Below, piece after piece: positions 1-5,670 of a stretch of DNA of 5,713 nt. The position numbers were made by a program, and so were the translations under genes. A model generated the notes under the pieces. The model was not told the DNA's origin. It ran no database searches and was given only the letters and a program-made list of their open reading frames with translations. Each line of letters begins with the position of its first letter. Within the stretch, counting starts at the first letter, position 1. Source of the stretch: Ruminococcus sp. UBA4275 (GTDB lineage: Bacteria > Bacillota > Clostridia > Oscillospirales > Ruminococcaceae); assembly GCA_002395085.1 (NCBI GenBank), contig DGVV01000009.1, positions 1 through 5,713 of the forward strand, read 5' to 3'.

Positions 1-17
1 CCCTTAAGCAGGGGCTT

Positions 18-32
18 GGGGACGGAGTCCCC
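18..32. repeat. Short GC-rich hairpin at left edge
   Basis: A 6-bp perfect stem (18-23 GGGGAC with 27-32 GTCCCC) closes a three-base loop. It is followed by ATTATC, not by a T-run, so it is not a convincing terminator on either strand. No coding frame with recognisable content covers bases 1-60. It may be the edge of an element lying mostly outside the window. Confidence 0.35.
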
Positions 33-65
33 ATTATCAATCCGTCGGAGACACCATAATAAGCA

Positions 66-97
66 AAGCGGAGAGCCTTTTGACGGGCTCTCCGCTT
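66..97. terminator. Hairpin terminator downstream of aspS
   Basis: A perfect 12-bp stem (66-77 with 86-97, core AGCGGAGAGCC/GGCTCTCCGCT) closes an 8-base loop. It lies about 50 bases past the aspS stop codon. On the minus strand the stem is followed by TTGCTTATT, a broken U-tract; on the plus strand it is followed by GTTTTG. It is best read as the aspS transcription terminator and may also stop transcripts arriving from the left. Confidence 0.8.
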
Positions 98-150
98 GTT
101 TTGTGATTGGTTTTTGCCGGAGGGAAATGCCTGCGGGCGCTGCCCGCCGA

Positions 151-1899
151 TTATTCGTCTTCCTCGCGAATCTGGATATTTGCCTCGCGGAGCTGCTGCT
201 CTGTCACCTGAGACGGTGCGCCGAGCAGGAGATCCTGTGCGTTGCCGTTGAGCGGGAAGGCGATGACATTGCGGATGGTCTCGGTATCAGCAAGCAGCAT
301 AATCATGCGGTCGATGCCGGGCGCCATACCTGCGTGCGGCGGCGCACCGTACTGGAATGCCGTATACAGCGCGGAGAACCGTGCTGCCAGCTCCTCCTCG
401 GTGTAGCCTGCCAGCGCAAACGCCTTCTTCATGATGTCAACGCTGTGGTTTCTGACCGCACCCGATGCCAGCTCAATGCCGTTGCAGACGAGGTCATACT
501 GATATGCGAGAATCTCCAGCGGATCCTGATTTTCCAGTGCCTCCAGACCGCCCTGCGGCATGGAGAACGGGTTATGCGTGAAGTCGAGCTTCTTGGTCTC
601 CTCGTTGATCTCGTACATCGGGAAATCAACCACGAAGCAGAAGCGGAACGCATTTTCCTCGATCAGATTCAGATGCTCGCCCAGCCATGTACGGATCTGA
701 CCTGCAAAGCTGTCCACCAGCTTGGCGCGGTCAGAGATGAAGAACACCGTTTCGCCGTCCTTGATGCCGGAGATCTGACGGATCTCGTCGCGCTGTGCAT
801 CAGAGAGGAACTTGTCGATCGGGCCCTTGAAGTTTGCCTGACCCTCGACAGCGGTCAGGTAGCCCAGACCCTTCATGCCGATGGACGTTGCAAACTTGAG
901 CGAATCCTCAAAGAACTTCTTGGAGCAGCCGGAGCAGTTTGCGACGATACCGCGCACAGGCTTGCCCTTGAAGATCGGAAAGTCCACATTTGCGAAGAAA
1001 TCGGTCAGGTCGATGATTTCGAGCGGGTTGCGGAGATCCGGCTTATCAGAGCCGTATTTCAGCATGGAATCGCGGTAGGTGATGCGCTCGAACGGTGCTT
1101 CGGAGATCTTTGCATCCGGCTTGAACTTGCGGAAGGTCTCGGAGATGACCTCCTGACAGACGGCAAGAACTTCATCCTGCGTGGCAAATGCCATCTCGAA
1201 ATCGAGCTGATAGAATTCACCGGGCGATCTGTCCTGACGGGCATCCTCATCGCGGAAGCACGGTGCAATCTGGTAATACTTGTTGAAGCCGGAGACCATC
1301 AGAAGCTGCTTGAACTGCTGCGGTGCCTGCGGGAGTGCATAGAACTTGCCCTTGTGCTTTCTGCTCGGCACAAGGAAGTCACGCGCACCTTCCGGAGAGG
1401 AAGCTGTGAGAATCGGGGTCTGGATGTCAAGGAAGCCGAGGTCTTCCATCTTGCGGCGCAGGAAGGTGATGACCTTCGAGCGGAGGATGATATTCTCGTG
1501 AATCTTCGGGTTTCTGAGGTCGAGGTAGCGGTACTTCAGACGCACTTCCTCACGGGTATCGAGCGACTCTGCCGGAATGAACGGCAGCATCGACTTAGAC
1601 GGGCCGAGCAGCTCCATCTGCTCAACCAGCACTTCCACATAGCCGGTCTCCAGCTTCGGGTCAACGGTCTCGGCGTCACGCTCGACAACCTTACCCGTGA
1701 CGGAAATCACGCTTTCTCTGCCGATTCCTTTGAGCATTTCGTCGTCGTGGAAGACGACCTGTGTGATGCCGGTCTCATCGCGCAGCGCGAGAAACAGCAC
1801 ACCGCCGTGGTCGCGGATGGTATCGACCCAGCCTGCGAGCGAGACGGTCTGACCGATGTTTTCCTTGCGGAGCGCATTGCACAAAACAGTACGGTACAT
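151..1899 (-). CDS. aspS: Aspartyl-tRNA synthetase, bacterial type (class IIb)
   Basis: This cytoplasmic enzyme attaches aspartate to tRNA-Asp in an ATP-dependent reaction. The 582-residue product has the full bacterial AspRS layout: an N-terminal OB-fold anticodon-binding domain (about 1-105), class II motif 1 with the following ETPxL-like segment (FLDIQTPILTASSPEGARD, 156-174), motif 2 (FRDEDARQDRSPGEF, 215-229), an inserted GAD domain (about 285-410), the HNPFSMP flipping-loop region (442-448), and motif 3 (GAPPHAGMAPGIDR, 518-531). The length is normal. I chose the ATG at 1899 because GGAGGA at 1907-1912 sits 7 bases upstream. An in-frame ATG 5 codons earlier overlaps this ribosome binding site, and one 25 codons earlier lies inside the terminator hairpin. 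His31 in the OB fold is the residue associated with non-discriminating AspRS, which also charges tRNA-Asn. The gene appears monocistronic, with a T-box leader and its own terminator. Confidence 0.97.
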   Translation of the reverse strand: MYRTVLCNALRKENIGQTVSLAGWVDTIRDHGGVLFLALRDETGITQVVFHDDEMLKGIGRESVISVTGKVVERDAETVDPKLETGYVEVLVEQMELLGPSKSMLPFIPAESLDTREEVRLKYRYLDLRNPKIHENIILRSKVITFLRRKMEDLGFLDIQTPILTASSPEGARDFLVPSRKHKGKFYALPQAPQQFKQLLMVSGFNKYYQIAPCFRDEDARQDRSPGEFYQLDFEMAFATQDEVLAVCQEVISETFRKFKPDAKISEAPFERITYRDSMLKYGSDKPDLRNPLEIIDLTDFFANVDFPIFKGKPVRGIVANCSGCSKKFFEDSLKFATSIGMKGLGYLTAVEGQANFKGPIDKFLSDAQRDEIRQISGIKDGETVFFISDRAKLVDSFAGQIRTWLGEHLNLIEENAFRFCFVVDFPMYEINEETKKLDFTHNPFSMPQGGLEALENQDPLEILAYQYDLVCNGIELASGAVRNHSVDIMKKAFALAGYTEEELAARFSALYTAFQYGAPPHAGMAPGIDRMIMLLADTETIRNVIAFPLNGNAQDLLLGAPSQVTEQQLREANIQIREEDE

Positions 1900-1937
1900 T
1901 GACTTTTCCTCCATTTCAGATTTTAGTGAGACAACGC

Positions 1938-1988
1938 AAAAACGCCCCAAAGCGGTCTGCGTCATACTGTGCAAATCGCTTCGGGACG
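1938..1988 (-). terminator. Regulated intrinsic terminator of the aspS T-box
   Basis: On the minus strand, CGTCCCGAAGCG (1977-1988) pairs with CGCTTTGGGGCG (1943-1954) in a 12-bp stem including G-U pairs. The loop is 22 bases, and five U residues follow (1938-1942). This is the conditional terminator of the T-box leader. Its 5' arm (1981-1988, CGTCCCGA) is also the 3' arm of the antiterminator, so the two structures exclude each other. It lies 38 bases upstream of the aspS start codon. Confidence 0.88.
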
Positions 1989-2255
1989 AGTCATTCGTAA
2001 TTGAAAACCCGCGGTGCCACCCGATTTAACCGCTTCCGCTGCCGGATATGCGGTTCACTTTTTTGGGGCATTCGTGTGCGCAGCCATTCAGACTGCACCC
2101 TGCCGCAGCGGTGTACCTGATACCGCACACGGGCAGGCGAGTGTTGCCGCTGAGCTGTATGCCGTTGACCGCGCTTCCAGCCTGACGGCGCGTGTCTCTC
2201 TGTCCGGATACGTTTCTGCGCAGAAAAGGTCTGACCAGTGCGCAGCGGGTCTCTG
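1938..2255 (-). promoter_or_regulatory. T-box riboswitch leader of aspS (tRNA-Asp sensing)
   Basis: The minus strand carries the T-box core GGGTGGCACCGCGG (about 2009-2022). The antiterminator can be drawn like the standard model: TCGGG (2020-2024) pairs with CCCGA (1981-1985), GCG (2010-2012) pairs with CGT (1986-1988), and the bulge UGGCACC lies between. The bulge bases UGGC complement an acceptor end GCCA, meaning discriminator base G73, as in tRNA-Asp. Uncharged tRNA would stabilise the antiterminator and permit aspS transcription; charged tRNA leaves the terminator. A GC-rich hairpin that fits Stem III (arms CCGC and GCGG) precedes the T-box core. I could not assign Stem I or the specifier codon with confidence. 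The four GAC triplets in the leader are all in its promoter-proximal third. The 5' end is estimated from the promoter. Confidence 0.92.
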
Positions 2256-2261
2256 CGTACT

Positions 2262-2290
2262 ATTGTACCGCGTTTTCGGGGCTTTGTCAA
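2262..2290 (-). promoter_or_regulatory. Promoter of the aspS T-box transcript
   Basis: On the minus strand, TTGACA (2285-2290) and TACAAT (2262-2267) are separated by 17 bases, a near-perfect housekeeping sigma promoter. Transcription should begin near 2255, giving a leader of about 355 bases before aspS. The promoter is divergent from the rubrerythrin promoter, with 52 bases between the two -35 boxes. Confidence 0.88.
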
Positions 2291-2342
2291 GCGTTTTTTG
2301 AGTTAGCGAAGTCTAATTTTCTAAATGTTCACAAAATCTGGC

Positions 2343-2370
2343 TTGACAATTCTTTGAAATATGGTATAAT
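2343..2370 (+). promoter_or_regulatory. Promoter of the rubrerythrin gene
   Basis: TTGACA (2343-2348) and TATAAT (2365-2370) are separated by 16 bases, with a TGG extended -10 immediately upstream. Both hexamers match consensus, so strong expression is expected. I see no good PerR-type operator (two TTATAA-like half sites) over or near it. The 52 bases upstream (2291-2342) are AT-rich and contain only a weak TTAG/CTAA inverted repeat. Confidence 0.9.
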
Positions 2371-2429
2371 AGTAGGAAGATGTCCGGAGAAGGATGTCTG
2401 CAAAACAGTCAATAAGGAGGAAATAAACG

Positions 2430-2969
2430 ATGGAACTGAAAGGCTCAAGAACAGAAGCGAATTTGCAGGCTGCATTTGCAGGTGAATCGCAGGCACGCAA
2501 TAAGTATACCTACTTTGCGTCCAAAGCACGCAAAGAGGGTTATGTTCAGATCGCAGAGATCTTTGAGGAAACTGCGAATAACGAGAAGGAACATGCAAAG
2601 CTCTGGTATAAGGAGCTGCACGGCGGCGATATTCCGGATACTATTGAGAATCTGAAGGCAGCAGCAGACGGCGAGAACTACGAGTGGACCGATATGTATG
2701 TCGAGTTTGCGAAGGTGGCACGCGAGGAGGGCTTCACCCGCATTGCAGCGCTGTTTGAACTGGTCGGCAAGATTGAGAAGGCACATGAGGAGCGCTATCG
2801 CAAGCTGCTTGCAAATGTCGAGGGCGGACTGGTCTTCTCCCGCGACGGCGACATGATCTGGGAATGTTCCAACTGCGGCCACATCGTCATCGGCAAGAAT
2901 GCGCCGAAGATGTGTCCGGTCTGCCAGCATCCGCAGGCGTATTTCAAGCTGCGTGCTGAGAATTACTGA
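2430..2969 (+). CDS. rbr: Rubrerythrin (diiron peroxidase with rubredoxin domain)
   Basis: Rubrerythrin reduces hydrogen peroxide to water in the cytoplasm of anaerobes, using electrons passed from NAD(P)H through rubredoxin-like iron. The 179-residue product is full length. Its ferritin-like four-helix domain (about 1-130) shows the expected diiron ligands: E19 (AGES), E52xxH55 (NEKEH), E82 and E85 (GENYE), and E116xxH119 (IEKAH). A C-terminal rubredoxin-like FeS4 domain follows with CxxC at 146-149 and CxxC at 162-165, spaced 12 residues apart as is usual for the family. The ATG at 2430 has an ideal AGGAGG at 2415-2420, 9 bases upstream. The gene stands alone, with its own consensus promoter and a hairpin terminator 30 bases past the stop, and is divergent from aspS. 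The two metal sites are intact, so there is no sign of decay. Confidence 0.97.
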   Translation: MELKGSRTEANLQAAFAGESQARNKYTYFASKARKEGYVQIAEIFEETANNEKEHAKLWYKELHGGDIPDTIENLKAAADGENYEWTDMYVEFAKVAREEGFTRIAALFELVGKIEKAHEERYRKLLANVEGGLVFSRDGDMIWECSNCGHIVIGKNAPKMCPVCQHPQAYFKLRAENY

Positions 2970-2999
2970 TCGTTTCTGATTCATCATCAAACATAAGAA

Positions 3000-3032
3000 A
3001 GCGCCGGATCTCCGCTTGGGGGATCCGGCGCT
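3000..3032. terminator. Bidirectional terminator between rbr and the prfB unit
   Basis: An 11-bp perfect stem (3000-3010 AGCGCCGGATC with 3022-3032) can be extended by three more pairs (3011-3013 with 3019-3021) to leave a 5-base loop. On the plus strand GTTTTATC follows; on the minus strand TTTCTTATG follows. It sits between convergent genes and should end both the rubrerythrin transcript and the prfB-distal transcript. Confidence 0.88.
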
Positions 3033-3038
3033 GTTTTA

Positions 3039-3608
3039 TCAGGCTGTCGTGTGGAAGGAATCCAGAATCTTGAACAGGTATTCATCATAATCCGGATGAT
3101 TCAGAATCGGGCAGATTGCCGAGACGGTGTAAAGCTTATTGTTCTGGAACGTGATTGCATCAACGATGTAGACCTCATCGCCGGTGGGGAACATATTTGC
3201 CATACGGCGGTGGTAGGTTGTGTAGACCATATTGCCGCGCTCGATCGGAACGAGGTCACGGCCGTTGATGGAAGAATGCACCATTTCAGCGAGTTCGATG
3301 AGATCATAGGATTCCATCACCTTAATCTGATCCGGTGTCAGTTCCGTTACAGCGGTTGCAAAGCCGATTTCCTTGCCGACCTTGCAGTCCAGAACCTGAT
3401 ACACATTGTCAATTGTGTAGGCAGAACAGGGCTGAAGTCCGTCCGGTATTCTGATGGTGTAGCCGTTTCCGCTGAAGGTGATCCAGTTATCCGTATCTTT
3501 CAGGCGGCGGACATCGGTCGTAGAATAGTACCAATAGCCGCCGATGCCGGCAGCAATCACGATAACGGCAGTCACGATTCCAAAGATGATTTTTTTCGCA
3601 CCGTACAT
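3039..3608 (-). CDS. Membrane-anchored extracytoplasmic protein of unknown function
   Basis: I do not recognise this 189-residue protein by name. It begins with a short basic stretch and one hydrophobic segment (about residues 7-24, KIIFGIVTAVIVIAAGIG), then a soluble domain that should lie outside the membrane. No lipobox cysteine follows the hydrophobic segment, so an uncleaved signal anchor is more likely than a lipoprotein. The soluble part opens with ITFSGNGYTIRIPDG (43-57) and ends with YLFKILDSFH (177-186). That beginning and end resemble PsbP/DcrB-like small alpha-beta domains seen in Firmicute surface proteins; this fold guess is weak. Cysteines are at 61, 75 and 166. The ATG at 3608 has AAAGGA (3616-3621) 7 bases upstream. 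Only 39 bases separate it from prfB with no terminator between, so it is probably in the prfB transcript. It is a real gene by codon pattern, start signal and placement. Confidence 0.85.
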   Translation of the reverse strand: MYGAKKIIFGIVTAVIVIAAGIGGYWYYSTTDVRRLKDTDNWITFSGNGYTIRIPDGLQPCSAYTIDNVYQVLDCKVGKEIGFATAVTELTPDQIKVMESYDLIELAEMVHSSINGRDLVPIERGNMVYTTYHRRMANMFPTGDEVYIVDAITFQNNKLYTVSAICPILNHPDYDEYLFKILDSFHTTA

Positions 3609-3647
3609 AATGAATTCCTTTCGTTGTCAGGGCGGAAGGCGGTTTGA

Positions 3648-4787
3648 TCAGTCGTCAGTTGCAGCAGAAGCGCTTTTGAGTGTGCCGTGAGAGAGTGCTT
3701 TGAGGTAGGCGTTGATGAAGGCGTCGAGGTCGCCGTCCATGACGGCCTGCACATTACCGGTTTCGCAGCCGGTGCGGACATCCTTGACGAGGGTATAGGG
3801 CATGAAGACATAAGAACGAATCTGGCTGCCCCACTCGATTTTGAGCTGAACGCCCTTGATGTCGGAGATTTTTTCGAGATGCTCACGCTCTTTGATCTCA
3901 ACGAGCTTTGCACGCAGCATCTTCATACAGTAATCCTTATTCTGGAACTGGCTTCTCTGGGTCTGGCAGGAAACCACGATGCCGGTCGGGATGTGGGTCA
4001 GACGCACAGCAGAACTGGTCTTATTGATGTGCTGACCGCCCGCGCCGGAGGAACGGTAAACCTGCATTTCAATGTCTTCCGGACGGATTTCGACCTCGAC
4101 ATCATCAGAGAGTTCCGGCATGACTTCGACTGCCGCGAAGGAAGTATGGCGTCTGCCGGAAGCATCGAACGGGGAGACACGCACCAGACGGTGAACGCCA
4201 GCCTCAGATTTCAGGAAGCCGTAGGCATTTTCGCCCTGCACCATGAACGATGCAGACTTGATGCCGGCTTCATCGCCGTCCAGCCAGTCGAGCAGATCGA
4301 CCTTGAAGCCGTGGGATTCGGCGTACTTATTGTACATACGGTAGAGCATCTGCGACCAGTCCTGTGCTTCCGTGCCGCCCGCGCCTGCGTGCAGCGTGAT
4401 GATGGCATTGGAGCTGTCGTATTCGCCGGTGAGGAGCGTCTTGAGCTTTTCAGCGGCGAGCTGCTCCTTGAATTTTTCTGCATCTGCGAGGATTTCCTCA
4501 TCCGAGGAGTCATCGCCCTCCTCAATGGAGAGGTCGATCAGGTCGAGGGTATCTTCCAGAAGCGCCTGCAAGCGCTCGAAGTTTTCGATTTTGCGTTCAA
4601 GCGTATTACATTTCTGCGTGACCTTCTGTGCCTTTTCGTGGTCATCCCAGAAGCCGTCGTATTCCATCTGGCGTTTGAGGTCTGCGAGGTCCGCCTTTGA
4701 GCGTTCAATCTGCAATGCTTCGCTCAGTTCCTGCACTTCAGGGCGTGCATTCACAAGCTCATTGCGGATATTGTCAAGTAAGATCAT
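3648..4787 (-). CDS. prfB: Peptide chain release factor 2 (RF2), uninterrupted frame
   Basis: RF2 enters the ribosomal A site at UGA or UAA and triggers hydrolysis of the finished peptide. The 379-residue product carries the RF2-specific stop-codon reading tripeptide SPF (205-207, in RVSPFDASGRRHTSF) and the catalytic GGQ (250-252, in SSGAGGQHINKT). Both fall at the same residue numbers as in E. coli RF2. Residue 246, which affects activity in E. coli, is serine. The N-terminal helical domain (1-115) reads through without any internal UGA. The region aligning with the classical CUU-UGA-C frameshift site is plain coding sequence (about codons 24-28, ALQIE). The C-terminus is extended by roughly a dozen residues (HGTLKSASAATDD). 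The start ATG at 4787 has AAAGGA (4797-4802) 9 bases upstream. Its own promoter and an unusual structured leader with a short ORF lie upstream. Confidence 0.97.
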   Translation of the reverse strand: MILLDNIRNELVNARPEVQELSEALQIERSKADLADLKRQMEYDGFWDDHEKAQKVTQKCNTLERKIENFERLQALLEDTLDLIDLSIEEGDDSSDEEILADAEKFKEQLAAEKLKTLLTGEYDSSNAIITLHAGAGGTEAQDWSQMLYRMYNKYAESHGFKVDLLDWLDGDEAGIKSASFMVQGENAYGFLKSEAGVHRLVRVSPFDASGRRHTSFAAVEVMPELSDDVEVEIRPEDIEMQVYRSSGAGGQHINKTSSAVRLTHIPTGIVVSCQTQRSQFQNKDYCMKMLRAKLVEIKEREHLEKISDIKGVQLKIEWGSQIRSYVFMPYTLVKDVRTGCETGNVQAVMDGDLDAFINAYLKALSHGTLKSASAATDD

Positions 4788-4812
4788 ATTGATAGTTCCT
4801 TTCTGTTATGGT

Positions 4813-4914
4813 TTCGGTCTGCGGGTGCGGGATTTATGGCGGGTGCCGTCAGCCGAAGCCGCTTGCCTGCGGGAGCGGACGGGCGCCTGTGAGTCCCGGA
4901 TGATACAGACCGAA
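4813..4914 (-). promoter_or_regulatory. Large nested-helix structure in the prfB leader
   Basis: On the minus strand four helices nest in order: 4906-4914 with 4813-4821 (TTCGGTCTG/CAGACCGAA, 9 bp perfect), 4894-4898 with 4828-4832 (CGGGA/TCCCG), 4884-4887 with 4838-4841 (GGCG/CGCC), and 4878-4882 with 4846-4850 (CCGTC/GACGG). An inner CGCT/AGCG helix can form at 4874-4877 with 4860-4863. The 5' arms lie inside the leader ORF and the innermost main helix includes two bases of its UGA stop. No U-tract follows, so it is not an intrinsic terminator. I could not match it to a known riboswitch class. A role in translational control of prfB is inference. Confidence 0.55.
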
Positions 4915-4941
4915 GGAGATGTGCCGGATCAGCTGTACCAT
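4849..4941 (-). CDS. 30-codon leader ORF upstream of prfB, ending in UGA-C
   Basis: This short ORF starts at ATG 4941-4939 and ends at TGA 4851-4849, with the peptide running from MVQLIRHISF to LPQASGFG. The start is strongly supported: GGAGGTGA at 4946-4953 is an eight-base perfect match to the 16S anti-Shine-Dalgarno sequence, 7 bases before the ATG. It is the best ribosome binding site in the window. The ORF begins about 40 bases downstream of the predicted prfB transcription start and stops 61 bases before prfB. The peptide has no membrane segment and matches no family I know. The stop is UGA followed by C, a weak context read by RF2, the product of the next gene. This suggests a regulatory leader peptide more than a functional protein. 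It could also be a chance ORF with a chance ribosome binding site. Confidence 0.6.
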   Translation of the reverse strand: MVQLIRHISFGLYHPGLTGARPLPQASGFG

Positions 4942-4985
4942 ACTCTCACCTCCGAAACAATACAGCGCAGTCAGTCTTACCTTAT

Positions 4986-5014
4986 ATTGTACATGATTTT
5001 TCCAATTCTGTCAA
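4986..5014 (-). promoter_or_regulatory. Promoter of prfB and its leader
   Basis: On the minus strand, TTGACA (5009-5014) and TACAAT (4986-4991) are separated by 17 bases. Transcription should start near 4979, giving a leader of about 190 bases. The promoter lies 75 bases past the maf stop, so prfB can be expressed independently of maf. Confidence 0.88.
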
Positions 5015-5066
5015 GGGCAGGCAGCGCCCGCTGACACCGCGCCAATTTAGAACTTTAGCATATCGC

Positions 5067-5085
5067 CGGCGGGGACTCTCCGCCG
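5067..5085. repeat. GC-rich hairpin just after maf
   Basis: A 6-bp stem (5067-5072 CGGCGG with 5080-5085 CCGCCG) closes a 7-base loop, starting 5 bases past the maf stop on the minus strand. No U-tract follows (GCGATATGCTAAAG), so it is at best a weak terminator. It could slow or partly stop transcription from maf into prfB. Confidence 0.4.
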
Positions 5086-5089
5086 CCGC

Positions 5090-5650
5090 TCAGATCAGAT
5101 GAAAACTGCGAAGCTGCCGTGCCAGCCGTGCAACCGGCAGTCCCACTACATTATAATAGTCTCCGTGAATGCCTGCCACCAGCATCGCACCAAGCCCCTG
5201 AATGCCGTATGCACCTGCCTTGTCATAAGGTTCGCCGGATGCTGCGTAGGCTTCGATCTCCGCATTCGAGAGCGGATAAAACTGCACCTGTGTTTCATCG
5301 GCAAAGCTCGCGGAATGGCCGTCCCAGAAAACAGCCACGCCCGTCACGACCTTGTGCATCCTGCCCGAAAGCATGGAAAGCATCCGCTTGCAGTCTGCCT
5401 CGTCCTGCGGTTTGCCGAGAATGTCGTCATCGAGGATGACGGTGGTATCCGCACCGATGACAACTGCATCCGGATGCAGCTTTGCAACCGCCGCCGCCTT
5501 CCGGACAGCAAGCAGTTCCGCAGCGGATTCGGCGGGGGTATCTGCGGGGAGGGATTCGTCACATTCGGAGACGATCACCTCGAAGGGAATCTGTAATTTG
5601 CCAAGCAGTTCTTTTCTGCGCGGAGAACCGGATGCAAGGATCAGTTTCAT
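5090..5650 (-). CDS. maf: Maf-family nucleoside triphosphate pyrophosphatase (YhdE-type)
   Basis: Maf proteins hydrolyse non-canonical or pyrimidine nucleoside triphosphates to the monophosphate plus pyrophosphate, and are linked to septum control in Bacillus. The 186-residue product has the normal length and all family motifs: the N-terminal SGSPRRKELL (7-16), GADT (66-69), GKPQ (79-82), VVTG (101-104), and the signature EPYDKAGAYGIQGLGA (140-155). The DKAGxYxIQG form is that of the dTTP/UTP-type (YhdE) branch, not the YceF branch, so dTTP/UTP pyrophosphatase activity is the likely reaction. The substrate is inferred from the motif only. The ATG at 5650 has GGAGG (5657-5661) 6 bases upstream. 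No promoter is visible in the 63 bases before it, so it is probably co-transcribed with a gene beyond the right edge. Confidence 0.95.
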   Translation of the reverse strand: MKLILASGSPRRKELLGKLQIPFEVIVSECDESLPADTPAESAAELLAVRKAAAVAKLHPDAVVIGADTTVILDDDILGKPQDEADCKRMLSMLSGRMHKVVTGVAVFWDGHSASFADETQVQFYPLSNAEIEAYAASGEPYDKAGAYGIQGLGAMLVAGIHGDYYNVVGLPVARLARQLRSFHLI

Positions 5651-5670
5651 GATGAACCTCCATAAGCGAA

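Noticed and set aside
16..1902. A 628-codon open frame on the plus strand opposite aspS
   Set aside because: It is antisense to a complete, motif-bearing AspRS gene, has no recognisable domains, is rich in Arg, Leu and Cys as expected from a complementary frame, and lacks a clear ribosome binding site. It is a shadow of aspS codon bias.
1900..1974. N-terminal extension of AspRS to an upstream ATG at 1974
   Set aside because: That ATG lies within the loop of the T-box terminator and lacks a ribosome binding site, while ATG 1899 has GGAGGA at ideal spacing and matches the family N-terminus.
2014..2301. Short open frames on both strands across the aspS leader
   Set aside because: The region is explained by the T-box RNA. 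The frames have no start signals and no recognisable protein content.
2305..2327. TTAG/CTAA inverted repeat upstream of the rubrerythrin promoter as an operator
   Set aside because: The half sites are only four bases, the match to a PerR consensus is poor, and the region is AT-rich, so chance is the simpler explanation.
3687..4700. A 337-codon plus-strand frame opposite prfB
   Set aside because: It is antisense to an intact RF2 gene and shows no family motif or start signal of its own.
4813..4914. prfB leader structure as an intrinsic transcription terminator
   Set aside because: No U-tract follows the 3' arm; the sequence after it is ACCATAACAG, leading into the prfB ribosome binding site.
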